Positions 1-6,610 of a stretch of 15,531 nt of DNA are shown here, in pieces. The DNA is from CAYJLB01 sp964370845 (GTDB lineage: Bacteria > Bacillota > Clostridia > Oscillospirales > Ruminococcaceae), in contig CAYJLB010000055.1 in the NCBI GenBank assembly GCA_964370845.1, forward strand, positions 1 to 15,531. Direction: 5' to 3'. Made by a program: the position numbers and the translations under genes. Positions within the stretch are counted from its first letter, which is position 1, and each line of letters starts with the position of its first letter. The notes beneath the pieces were generated by a model. It saw only the letters and a program-made list of their open reading frames with translations. It searched no databases and was not told the origin of the DNA.

Positions 1-3
1 AAC

Positions 4-25
4 TCCGACCCTGAGGAAACAAATT
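4..25 (-). repeat. partial copy of the dispersed intergenic repeat
   Basis: Read on the minus strand, this stretch contains AATTTGTTTCC followed by a GGTCG core. It matches the distal part of the repeat unit at 8172-8193 with only a few mismatches. It is a fragment of the family described at 193-384 and 8004-8239, cut by the left window edge. The alignment was done by eye. Confidence 0.5.
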
Positions 26-109
26 GTCTTATTCGCATACTTTTACGACATCAAAACCTTTAGCTTGTGTAATTTATACTTTTGCTATCTTTAGTACACG
101 CACTCTGTA

Positions 110-215
110 GGATTTTACGTCTTTTTCACAACAGCTTTAAGGTGAAAAAGTTTCGCCCGCTTGGCGAAAAGCTAAAATCCGGAGAATATAAAAAATCTTT
201 GATTTTTTATATTCT
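110..215. other. nested palindromes: predicted three-way junction plus 15-bp hairpin
   Basis: GGATTTTA (110-117) pairs with TAAAATCC (173-180) and encloses two perfect hairpins that touch each other. The first is CTTTTTCAC/GTGAAAAAG (121-129 with 142-150). The second is TTTCGCC/GGCGAAA (151-157 with 163-169, loop 158-162). Three bases later comes a perfect 15-bp stem (183-197 with 201-215) with a TTT loop. The arrangement would fold into a three-way junction followed by a long hairpin in RNA or single-stranded DNA. There is no good T-run for a terminator and no ORF. It could be a small structured RNA, a transposon end or part of the neighbouring repeat cluster. The pairing is visible; any function is inference. 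Confidence 0.55.
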
Positions 216-384
216 TTGACCTCGTGGAAACAAAAGCTGTAATCTATTGCTCTGTAAAGTGCGAGCATGCCAGCGGGGGCTACCTCGTAATAATTTCACC
301 CATAGCAAACTCTAACCTCGCAGAAACAAAAGCTGTAATCTGCTGCTCTGTAAAGTGCGGGCTTGCCAGCGGGGCTTCCCCGCT
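193..384 (-). repeat. tandem dimer of dispersed repeat, period 96 bp, starting at the pstA stop
   Basis: There are two units with a period of exactly 96 bases; for example TCTGTAAAG starts at 251 and 347, and ACCTCG at 219 and 315. Read on the minus strand, the first unit starts with the hairpin AGCGGGG-AAG-CCCCGCT (368-384), which overlaps the pstA TAA. It continues through CCCGCACTTTACAGAG (346-361) to TTTGTTTCTGCGAGGT. The same order of elements occurs on the plus strand at 8004-8239. The family looks like a REP- or MITE-type palindromic element. A 64-codon open frame across it is made only of repeat sequence. Confidence 0.75.
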
Positions 385-1274
385 TAGTATTTTTTTGCGA
401 TTTTCTTTGCAACAATAGCTGATAAAGTGTTAATTCCAATAACAAGCACTAAAATTACTACAGCAGTAGCAGAAGCTTGGTCAACGTGTAAACCTTCACT
501 ACTTAACATATACATATGCACCGAAAGAGTACGAGAAGACTTGAATAAACCGTCAACCATTTTTTCACCTGTACCAGAAGTGAAGATTAACGCAGCAGTT
601 TCACCAACAATACGTCCTACAGCAAGAATTACACCTGCAAGAATTCCAGGTACTGCTGATGGAAGAATAATTTTTGAAATAGTACGAAGTTTTCCAGCTC
701 CAAGGCCGTAGCTACCTTCACGGAATGTATCAGGAACTGACTTCAAAGCTTCTTCAGTAGTCCTCATAATAAGAGGTAAAACCATAATTGAAAGTGTGAT
801 TACACCCGCTAAAAATGAATAGCTCCACCTTAAAGCTGTAACGAATAACAAATATCCGAACAAACCATAAACGATTGACGGAATACCTGAAAGAGTTTCG
901 GTAGTAAGTCTTACAATTCCAACCAATTTACTACCTCTTTTTGCGTATTCAACAAGATATATAGCAGAACCAATCCCAAGTGGTACAGCGATAATTAATG
1001 CTCCAACTGTGATAAATAATGTGTTCATTAACGCTGGTGTCATTGAAACGTTATCACTATTATATTCCCACGCGAAAAGTTCAGGGGACAAATGTGGAAC
1101 ACCTGTCACCAAAATATATCCAATTAGGAAAAAGGAAAATCCAACCGCAACTACTGCTGCAAGAAAAACTATAATAAGTAAAACCAATGAAATAGGACTA
1201 TTTTTGTAAGATAACATTCTTTGTTTAAATGTTAAAACGTTTATTGGTTTAATATTTTTTACGTCGTTATTCAT
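384..1274 (-). CDS. pstA: phosphate ABC transporter permease PstA
   Basis: One of the two membrane subunits of the high-affinity phosphate importer PstSCAB; it forms the inner-membrane channel together with PstC. The 296-aa product is normal length for PstA and has about six hydrophobic segments, starting near residues 29-57. It carries the family signature LSGIPSIVYGLFG (128-140). The cytoplasmic coupling loop that docks on the ATPase is at about 185-209 (EGSYGLGAGKLRTISKIILP). A strong AGGAGGT site lies about 10 bases upstream. The ATG overlaps the pstC TAA by one base (TAATG), so the two are translationally coupled. The stop codon is already part of the palindromic repeat at 193-384. pstB would be expected next but does not appear before the window edge. 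Confidence 0.95.
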   Translation of the reverse strand: MNNDVKNIKPINVLTFKQRMLSYKNSPISLVLLIIVFLAAVVAVGFSFFLIGYILVTGVPHLSPELFAWEYNSDNVSMTPALMNTLFITVGALIIAVPLGIGSAIYLVEYAKRGSKLVGIVRLTTETLSGIPSIVYGLFGYLLFVTALRWSYSFLAGVITLSIMVLPLIMRTTEEALKSVPDTFREGSYGLGAGKLRTISKIILPSAVPGILAGVILAVGRIVGETAALIFTSGTGEKMVDGLFKSSRTLSVHMYMLSSEGLHVDQASATAVVILVLVIGINTLSAIVAKKIAKKY

Positions 1275-2143
1275 TATTTAGCTGACCTCCTTTTTAATAG
1301 TGAGAATGAAATATTTATTAATAGTATAAATACGAATAGAACTACAGCAGTTGCAATTAACGCACGTTCGTGTGTTCCTGTTGCATATGATAATTCAAGT
1401 ACAATGTTTGTTGTCATAGTTCTAATGTTGTCAGTTAGTGATTCTGGGATTAGTGGTGAGTTACCAGCTACCCAAATAACCGCCATTGTTTCACCAATTG
1501 CACGTCCAACACCAAGGATTACAGCTGCGAAAATACCTGATTTTGCAGCAGGAAGAACTACAAAAAATACAGCTCTTTCCTTTGATGCACCAAGAACTAA
1601 CGCACCTTCAAAATATCCAGGAGGTACAGCTCTAATTGCTGACTCCGCAACACCGATTATAGTAGGTAAAATCATTACTCCAAGTAAAAGGGATACAGTA
1701 AGCAAAGAAGTTCCCTTTCCGCCGAAAGTTTCACGAACGAAAGGAACCATAACAATCATTCCAAAGAAACCATAAACAATTGATGGAATACCCGCTAATA
1801 AGTCTACAGCAGGTTTTAGCACTTTATAAATGCTTGTAGGACAGAATTTTGCAAGGAAAACAGCTGTCAATACACCAACAGGCACACCAACAATAATTGC
1901 ACCCGCAGTGGAATAAATACTTCCCACTATCATAGGGAAAATACCGTATTGCTCACTACCTGGACGCCAAATCATTCCTCCTAAAAATTCAGCAGGACCA
2001 ATTTCAAATATTGCTGGGAAACCATTTGCAAACATAAATAGACAGATAAGGGCTACTGCAAGAATTGAAGTAGTAGCACAAGCGATAAAAGCTATCTTCA
2101 TAACTCGTTCGCTAAGTTTTTTCTTTACCATTGAATTGTTCAT
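1274..2143 (-). CDS. pstC: phosphate ABC transporter permease PstC
   Basis: Second membrane subunit of the PstSCAB phosphate importer. The 289-aa product has a first membrane segment at about 17-39. It has the conserved LAGIPSIVYGFFG (116-128), matching PstA, and an ATPase-coupling loop at about 179-201 (EGALVLGASKERAVFFVVLP). These features identify it as a binding-protein-dependent permease of the PstC/PstA pair; the order after pstS and before pstA makes it PstC. The start is slightly uncertain: the AGAAAGGA site abuts the first ATG (2143). Met5 (2131) is the next candidate but is then somewhat far from the site. pstA follows with a one-base overlap. Confidence 0.94.
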   Translation of the reverse strand: MNNSMVKKKLSERVMKIAFIACATTSILAVALICLFMFANGFPAIFEIGPAEFLGGMIWRPGSEQYGIFPMIVGSIYSTAGAIIVGVPVGVLTAVFLAKFCPTSIYKVLKPAVDLLAGIPSIVYGFFGMIVMVPFVRETFGGKGTSLLTVSLLLGVMILPTIIGVAESAIRAVPPGYFEGALVLGASKERAVFFVVLPAAKSGIFAAVILGVGRAIGETMAVIWVAGNSPLIPESLTDNIRTMTTNIVLELSYATGTHERALIATAVVLFVFILLINISFSLLKRRSAK

Positions 2144-2181
2144 TCCTTTCTCGTGAGAACATATTTTACAATATACATAGC

Positions 2182-2222
2182 AAAAAGCCGGCTACACGAT
2201 AAAATCGCTTAAAATGCCAGCT
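2182..2222 (-). terminator. stem-loop with T-run between pstS and pstC (partial terminator/attenuator)
   Basis: On the minus strand, AGCTGGC (2222-2216) pairs with GCCGGCT (2192-2186, one G-U pair). The loop itself contains a small GCGAT/ATCGT hairpin. A short T-run (2186-2182) follows. Lying inside the pst operon just after pstS, it may stop part of the transcripts or stabilise the pstS 3' end. Either would give more binding protein than permease, a usual need in such operons. Confidence 0.6.
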
Positions 2223-2254
2223 AATGCTATATTTTTTATAAGTATAAGTTTAAA

Positions 2255-3166
2255 TTACCACTCAGTTTTTTCGCCAAGGTAGATATTTTTAACATCTTCT
2301 GAAGTAATATCTTCAATAGTGTTTGCGTTGTTTACTACCATAGCAATACCGTCTTGAGCGATTACAACAGTTGTTAGTTCAGCAAGTTCAGTGTCTTTAA
2401 GTTCACGAGAAGCCATACCTAAATCAACAGTTCCAGCCATTGCGTCTTTCATACCTGAAGATGAACCTGAAGAAGTGATTTCGATTGTCATGTCAGGGTT
2501 TAAAGCAATGTAAGCTTCTTTTAATTTTTCCATGATAGGAGAAACTGAAGTTGAACCAGAAATTTTAATTGTTCCTGAAAGACCTGAAGCTGTGTATACT
2601 TCTTCAGTTGGAACTGGGATAAATCCTTCTTCTTCAACGATTGTTTGACCGTCTACGCTCATAATAAATGCAAATAAGTCATTTACTAATTCGTTTTCAA
2701 CACCAGTTTGGTAAGCTACATTGAAAGGACGAGCTACAGCATAATCGCCTGAAAGAATGTTTTCAGAAGTAGCTTCAACACCGTCAACTTTAATTGCTTT
2801 AACAGTATCATTTAATGAACCTAGTGAAACATAACCAATTGCGTTAGGGTCTTGAGCAACACCAGTTAAAACACCACTTGTTGAGTTAATGAAGTTAGCA
2901 GAAAGAACTGTCATATCGTTTCCGTCAGCGTCAACAACTCCCATTAGTTCAACGAAAGCACCACGAGTACCTGAACCTTCTTCACGAGAATAAACTGTGA
3001 TTTCTCCGCTTACGCCACCAGCTTCAGTAGTAGCTGTAGTTTCGCCAGCAGCAGTTGTTCCACCAGCAGTATCGTCGCTTGAACCACTATCTGAAGCACA
3101 TCCCACAGCAGTAACCGCCAAACTAGCCACTAATACGAGGCGTGGAACGAATTTTTTCCTTTTCAT
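2255..3166 (-). CDS. pstS: phosphate-binding lipoprotein PstS with circularly permuted domain order
   Basis: The extracellular phosphate receptor that feeds PstCA; 303 aa. The lipoprotein signal ends in AVGC (Cys23), followed by a T/A/G/E-rich linker to about residue 52. The ligand-binding segments are in swapped order. The half that is C-terminal in ordinary PstS comes first: SREEGSGTRGAF at 60-71, the NAIGYVSLGSL region at 108-118, and GFIPV at 181-185. The half that is normally N-terminal follows: ISGSTSVSPI at 202-211, SSGSSSGM at 232-239, DLGMASREL at 248-256. The protein stops at YLGEKTEW, exactly where canonical PstS would run on into the first half found here. All phosphate-contact motifs (GSTSVSP, SSGSSSG, DLGMASR, GSGTR) are present, so it should bind phosphate. 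A GAGGAAA site precedes the ATG. It is first in the operon with pstC and pstA. Confidence 0.93.
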   Translation of the reverse strand: MKRKKFVPRLVLVASLAVTAVGCASDSGSSDDTAGGTTAAGETTATTEAGGVSGEITVYSREEGSGTRGAFVELMGVVDADGNDMTVLSANFINSTSGVLTGVAQDPNAIGYVSLGSLNDTVKAIKVDGVEATSENILSGDYAVARPFNVAYQTGVENELVNDLFAFIMSVDGQTIVEEEGFIPVPTEEVYTASGLSGTIKISGSTSVSPIMEKLKEAYIALNPDMTIEITSSGSSSGMKDAMAGTVDLGMASRELKDTELAELTTVVIAQDGIAMVVNNANTIEDITSEDVKNIYLGEKTEW

Positions 3167-3246
3167 AATTTTTTCCTCATTCCAATTGGTTAAATAAATT
3201 TTTAATTATTTTTGAATTTTTCGTAGTCCTCTTGACCACGGGTTTT

Positions 3247-3274
3247 ATTCTACACAACAATTGTAAAGTTTCAA
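3247..3274 (-). promoter_or_regulatory. candidate sigma-A promoter of pstSCA
   Basis: On the minus strand, TTGAAA (3274-3269) is followed after 16 bases by TAGAAT (3252-3247); each hexamer matches its consensus at five of six positions. Transcription would begin near 3240, about 75 bases before the pstS ATG. It lies between the pfk terminator and pstS. Confidence 0.55.
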
Positions 3275-3343
3275 CGGGGTTAATGTAAAATCTATGTAAT
3301 ATTTTCTTCATTTTTCTTAACAAGTTAGGTAATTGTAAAGTTT
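3259..3343 (-). promoter_or_regulatory. TTTACA repeats upstream of pstS, possible PhoP-type sites
   Basis: TTTACA occurs three times on the minus strand, at 3339-3334, 3289-3284 and 3267-3262. The last two are spaced 22 bases apart, two helical turns. Two of the copies lie in an identical 13-mer (AATTGTAAAGTTT on the plus strand at 3259-3271 and 3331-3343). PhoP of Bacillus binds TT(A/C/T)ACA-like hexamers repeated at about 11-base steps, so these could be Pho boxes. No regulator gene is in view and the DNA is AT-rich, so this is tentative. Confidence 0.3.
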
Positions 3344-3352
3344 TTTTGAAAA

Positions 3353-3399
3353 AATCACAAAAAAAGATAGGCGAAAAAGCTGTTGCAATTCGCCTATCT
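3353..3399 (-). terminator. rho-independent terminator downstream of the phosphofructokinase gene
   Basis: A perfect 11-bp stem (AGATAGGCGAA at 3365-3375 with TTCGCCTATCT at 3389-3399) has a 13-base loop. On the minus strand a T7 run follows it. It lies about 140 bases past the phosphofructokinase stop and before the pst promoter, so it insulates the two units. The rest of 3400-3536 is AT-rich and holds nothing recognisable. Confidence 0.85.
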
Positions 3400-3536
3400 A
3401 GGTCGTTATTTGTGCAATTTGTTACATAGAATTTAAAATCGTGTTATTTTTTTGATAAATCAAATATTAAACATCAATTTAACATTTAATGTAAAATTTA
3501 TATGCTAAAGTTCATATTTTTTTACAAAAAACTTAT

Positions 3537-4610
3537 TTAATCTCCGAAATTCACTCCTAAAGCACGAGCATTTTCAATCATTGGCTCATCTTTTGGAATT
3601 AATTTTGGTACACCGGCTATGTCGGAAAGCTTGTTGTGGGTAATTTTGTTTCCGTTAAGGGCAACGGTTACGCCAAAAATCCCCTTTTGTATTAATTTTG
3701 ACGCATAAACACCAAATTGAGTAGCTAAAACCCTATCATAAGCACTTGGAGTTCCTCCTCTTAATATATGCCCTGGAATTACAACCCTTGTGTCATAACC
3801 TGTAACTTTGCGTATATCTGCGGCAATTCTGTTTGTAGCGGTAATTTCTCCCCTCTCCGCTCTTAAGGCTGCTCTTTCTTTTTTCTTTAGCTTTGCTTCA
3901 TAAATATCCATTGCACCCTCAGCAACAGCTATAATATTGTAGCTTAGATTACGTTGTTCACGATTTGAAATTACCTCAGTGATTTTTTGTAGATCAAAAG
4001 GTATTTCGGGGAGCAATATCATATGAGCCCCTCCAGCAATTCCAGCATATAGAGTAAGCCAACCTGCTTTATTCCCCATAATTTCCACAAGCATAACCCT
4101 TTTATGGCTTTGTGCTGTAGTGTGAACTCTGTCCAAAACATCGGAAGCTATGTCAACAGCCGTATGAAAACCAAAGGTAAAATCTGTCCCAAAAATATCG
4201 TTGTCAATAGTTTTAGGAAGCCCAATTACATTAAGACCTTCACAAGAAAGCAAGTTTGCAGTTTTATGAGTTCCATTTCCACCAAGGGTCAAAAGGCAGT
4301 CAAGATTTAGGTCTTTATAAGTTTTTTTCATTGACTTTACTTTATCCACATTATCAGCGCCAATAATTTGCATAGCTTTATGAGGTTGCCGTGAAGTGCC
4401 TAAAATAGTACCTCCACGGGTTAATATATCGGAAAAGTCGCTTTCTTTCATTTTCCTAGTTTCATTATGAATAAGCCCGTAATAACCGTCTTTTATCCCA
4501 ACAATTTCAATTTCTTCATTTGAATGATACAAAGCCTTAGCAACTCCACGAATAGTAGCGTTTAAACCAGGGCAATCGCCACCCGAAGTAAGTATTCCAA
4601 CACGTTTCAT
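3537..4610 (-). CDS. pfkA: 6-phosphofructokinase (GGNGT / PKTIDND type)
   Basis: Phosphorylates fructose 6-phosphate to fructose 1,6-bisphosphate, the committed step of glycolysis, in the cytoplasm. The start is taken at ATG 4610 (357 aa), 11 bases after AAAGGA; the longer frame would begin with TTG at 4640 and include the ribosome site in the coding part. Motifs in order: GGDCPGLNA (10-18), GGNGT (110-114), PKTIDND (132-138, with the likely catalytic base Asp136), PEIP (201-204), GHILRGGTPSAYDR (280-293). Gly after GGN points to ATP as donor, whereas the Lys in PKTIDND is also found in pyrophosphate-type enzymes. Asn replaces the magnesium-binding Asp of the classic GGDGS loop. The phosphoryl donor therefore cannot be settled from sequence. 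It is monocistronic, with a terminator at 3353-3399. Confidence 0.9.
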   Translation of the reverse strand: MKRVGILTSGGDCPGLNATIRGVAKALYHSNEEIEIVGIKDGYYGLIHNETRKMKESDFSDILTRGGTILGTSRQPHKAMQIIGADNVDKVKSMKKTYKDLNLDCLLTLGGNGTHKTANLLSCEGLNVIGLPKTIDNDIFGTDFTFGFHTAVDIASDVLDRVHTTAQSHKRVMLVEIMGNKAGWLTLYAGIAGGAHMILLPEIPFDLQKITEVISNREQRNLSYNIIAVAEGAMDIYEAKLKKKERAALRAERGEITATNRIAADIRKVTGYDTRVVIPGHILRGGTPSAYDRVLATQFGVYASKLIQKGIFGVTVALNGNKITHNKLSDIAGVPKLIPKDEPMIENARALGVNFGD

Positions 4611-4948
4611 ATGAACACCAGTCCTTTCTTTTGATGTCAACGTCAGCTCTTTAATATAATTGTATCAAAAAAACTAATTCTTATATACTACTATTTATTA
4701 ATAAATGATGAATAATTTTTAACATTGTGAAAATCACTAATAAAAAATATGATTTTTGCTAAATTTATACAAATTTATGAAAAAGTATTTTTCTCTTGCA
4801 ACAAAAAAACATATTTTTGCTACATTATTGCATTGTATTCATATAAAAAATATGCTAAAATCTAATTGTATACAAAACCTATTTAGTACAATATAACTAA
4901 ATCGTTTGTTGCAAATCAATAATTTAATTATTATGGAGGAAATGAAGA
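4611..4948. promoter_or_regulatory. AT-rich divergent regulatory region between pfk and the solute-binding protein gene
   Basis: No gene here. It holds the promoters of two divergent genes. Visible elements are a perfect palindrome TTGTATACAA (4866-4875), a possible -10 TACAAT (4887-4892), and a 10-base inverted pair TTGCAACAAA (4796-4805) and TTTGTTGCAA (4905-4914). There are also two similar blocks with TTTTTGCTA (4753-4761 and 4813-4821). These may be operators for a sugar-responsive regulator of the plus-strand gene, but no -35 box is convincing. Confidence 0.35.
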
Positions 4949-6529
4949 ATGAAAAAGTTACTTGCTATGCTTGCTGCTTTATCCGTACTATCAACTGCTC
5001 TAGTTGGTTGTTCTGGCGATAGTGGTTCAAGCGAAACTACTCCTGCTGCTACTACTGAAGCTGGAGAAACTACAGCGGCTACAACTGCTGACCCTAATGC
5101 ACCAAAAGAAGAATTTACTTTCACAATGCTTTATTCTGATAACGCAAACTATGCGTATGACGAAAACTGGATGATTTGGGACATTATTAAAGATGCAACT
5201 GGTGCTATTTGTGACCCAATCGTTGTTCCTGAATCAGACTGGAATGTAAAGGTTCAAACTGCATTTAATACAGGTGAAATCCCTGATATTATTCCAAAAA
5301 CTTGGCCAACTGGTGACCAAATCGACTCTGGAATGCTTCTTGCTGTAAGTGATTACACAAATATGCTTCCTACATATTCTGCATTTATCGAAGAAAACAA
5401 CTATGGCGAATGGCTTGATTCACAAAGATATGCTGGCGACGGTAAATATTACTTCTTACCAACAAAAGCTCGTACATTACAATTCCAAGATCATAACTGG
5501 ATGATTAGAACTGACTTACTTGAAGAACATGGTCTTGCAATGCCTGAAACAATGGAAGATATTTATGAAACTGCTAAAGCTTTAAAAGAAATCTATCCTG
5601 ATTCAGTGCCAATGACAAACAGATTCCAACAAGGTAACTTGATGCAAGGTGTTGCTCAAGCTTGGAACCTAAACGCTGGTTGGGGTTACTCAAACGGTAT
5701 GGTTTGGAACGAACTTGATTCAGTTTGGGAATTCGGACCTGTTACTGACAGATGGCGTGAAATGGTTACTTGGATGAACAAAATGTTCTCTGAAGGACTA
5801 TTAGACGTTGAATGGAACACTCTTGACTCAACAATTTACGAACAAAAAGTTACTACTGGACAAACTTTCATTCTATATGACTGGTCTGGAAACGCACTAC
5901 GTTACCACACTGAAGCTAGAGATGAAGATCCTGATTTCACAATCACCACAATGGTTGCTCCAAAAACTGAGTATGACTACGCAATTAACTCAGCTGCTCC
6001 TTGGAGTTCACAATGGGTACTTTCTTCAGAACTACCAAACAAAGATTACTTTGAAAACTTTATGGCATTCGTTGACTGGGGATACACTGACGAAGCTGCT
6101 CTAGCTATGACTTTCGGTATCGAAGGCGAAAGCTATGAAATGGACGACACTACTGGTAGATATGTAAGAATTGACCCAGAAAACAATGACTGGCACGCAC
6201 TTGCAGGTGTTGACAACAACTCACTAGCTATCCGTCAACATACTGATGCTCTTTACACTTCACTAACTGACGAAGACATCGCTGCAATCGAAATGCAAGC
6301 TGAAGTTGGCGCTTATGACCCACCACCACCAGCATCACCAATGACTCCTGAAGACAATGAACAAGCTCTATTTGAAACTGCTGGTCTAAATGACTTTGTA
6401 ACTGAAAGTATGATGGCGTTCATCGAAGGAAATCAAGAAATCACTGACGAATCTTGGGCTGCTTATGTTCAAGGTTGTAAAGACAGAGGTTCTGATTGGC
6501 TACAAGGTATCTACGACGCAGCTGCTTAA
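4949..6529 (+). CDS. extracellular solute-binding lipoprotein (ABC family 1, sugar type)
   Basis: A lipid-anchored receptor that would deliver a solute, probably an oligosaccharide, to an ABC importer. The 526-aa product has a lipoprotein signal ending ALVGC (Cys21), then a T/A/E-rich linker to about residue 52. The family-1 fold follows; the segment SDWNVKVQTAFNTGEIPDII (96-115) is typical of large LplA-like binding proteins of Clostridia and Paenibacilli. A proline-rich stretch DPPPPASP sits near residue 450. GGAGG lies 9 bases before the ATG. A strong terminator follows directly, and no permease or ATPase gene is adjacent, so the transporter partners must be elsewhere. The strong ribosome site, strong terminator and isolation suggest high expression. 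The ligand is unknown. Confidence 0.85.
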   Translation: MKKLLAMLAALSVLSTALVGCSGDSGSSETTPAATTEAGETTAATTADPNAPKEEFTFTMLYSDNANYAYDENWMIWDIIKDATGAICDPIVVPESDWNVKVQTAFNTGEIPDIIPKTWPTGDQIDSGMLLAVSDYTNMLPTYSAFIEENNYGEWLDSQRYAGDGKYYFLPTKARTLQFQDHNWMIRTDLLEEHGLAMPETMEDIYETAKALKEIYPDSVPMTNRFQQGNLMQGVAQAWNLNAGWGYSNGMVWNELDSVWEFGPVTDRWREMVTWMNKMFSEGLLDVEWNTLDSTIYEQKVTTGQTFILYDWSGNALRYHTEARDEDPDFTITTMVAPKTEYDYAINSAAPWSSQWVLSSELPNKDYFENFMAFVDWGYTDEAALAMTFGIEGESYEMDDTTGRYVRIDPENNDWHALAGVDNNSLAIRQHTDALYTSLTDEDIAAIEMQAEVGAYDPPPPASPMTPEDNEQALFETAGLNDFVTESMMAFIEGNQEITDESWAAYVQGCKDRGSDWLQGIYDAAA

Positions 6530-6567
6530 TTGCTGACTTAACGTTTTTGATACTAAATAAAAAAGAT

Positions 6568-6598
6568 AAAGGCTGTACTCACTACGAGTACAGCCTTT
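6568..6598. terminator. bidirectional terminator between convergent genes
   Basis: A perfect 13-bp stem, AAAGGCTGTACTC (6568-6580) with GAGTACAGCCTTT (6586-6598), has an ACTAC loop. T-rich tracts follow on both strands. It ends the solute-binding protein gene on the plus strand and the peroxidase gene on the minus strand. Confidence 0.92.
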
Positions 6599-6610
6599 TT
6601 TTATTATTTT

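Noticed and set aside
193..384. Possible CRISPR-like array
   Set aside because: There are only two units, with similarity spread across the whole 96 bp rather than short identical repeats with unique spacers, and no cas gene.
224..418. Plus-strand 64-codon open frame
   Set aside because: It is made of the two 96-bp repeat units (ETKAVI..CSVKC occurs twice) and runs into the pstA end on the other strand; no ribosome site.
427..1775. Plus-strand open frames inside pstA and pstC
   Set aside because: They are antisense shadows of strongly supported membrane-protein genes and have no ribosome sites or domains.
4257..4290. Phosphofructokinase as an inactive enzyme because of GGNGT
   Set aside because: All other active-site motifs including PKTIDND and GH-RGG are intact, so loss of function is not the best reading.
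4611..4640. TTG start adding 10 residues to the phosphofructokinase
   Set aside because: It would put the AAAGGA ribosome site inside the gene, and the family begins at MKRVGILTSGGDCPG.
5808..6104. Plus-strand 98-codon frame inside the solute-binding protein gene
   Set aside because: It is an out-of-frame shadow of the 526-aa lipoprotein gene without its own ribosome site.
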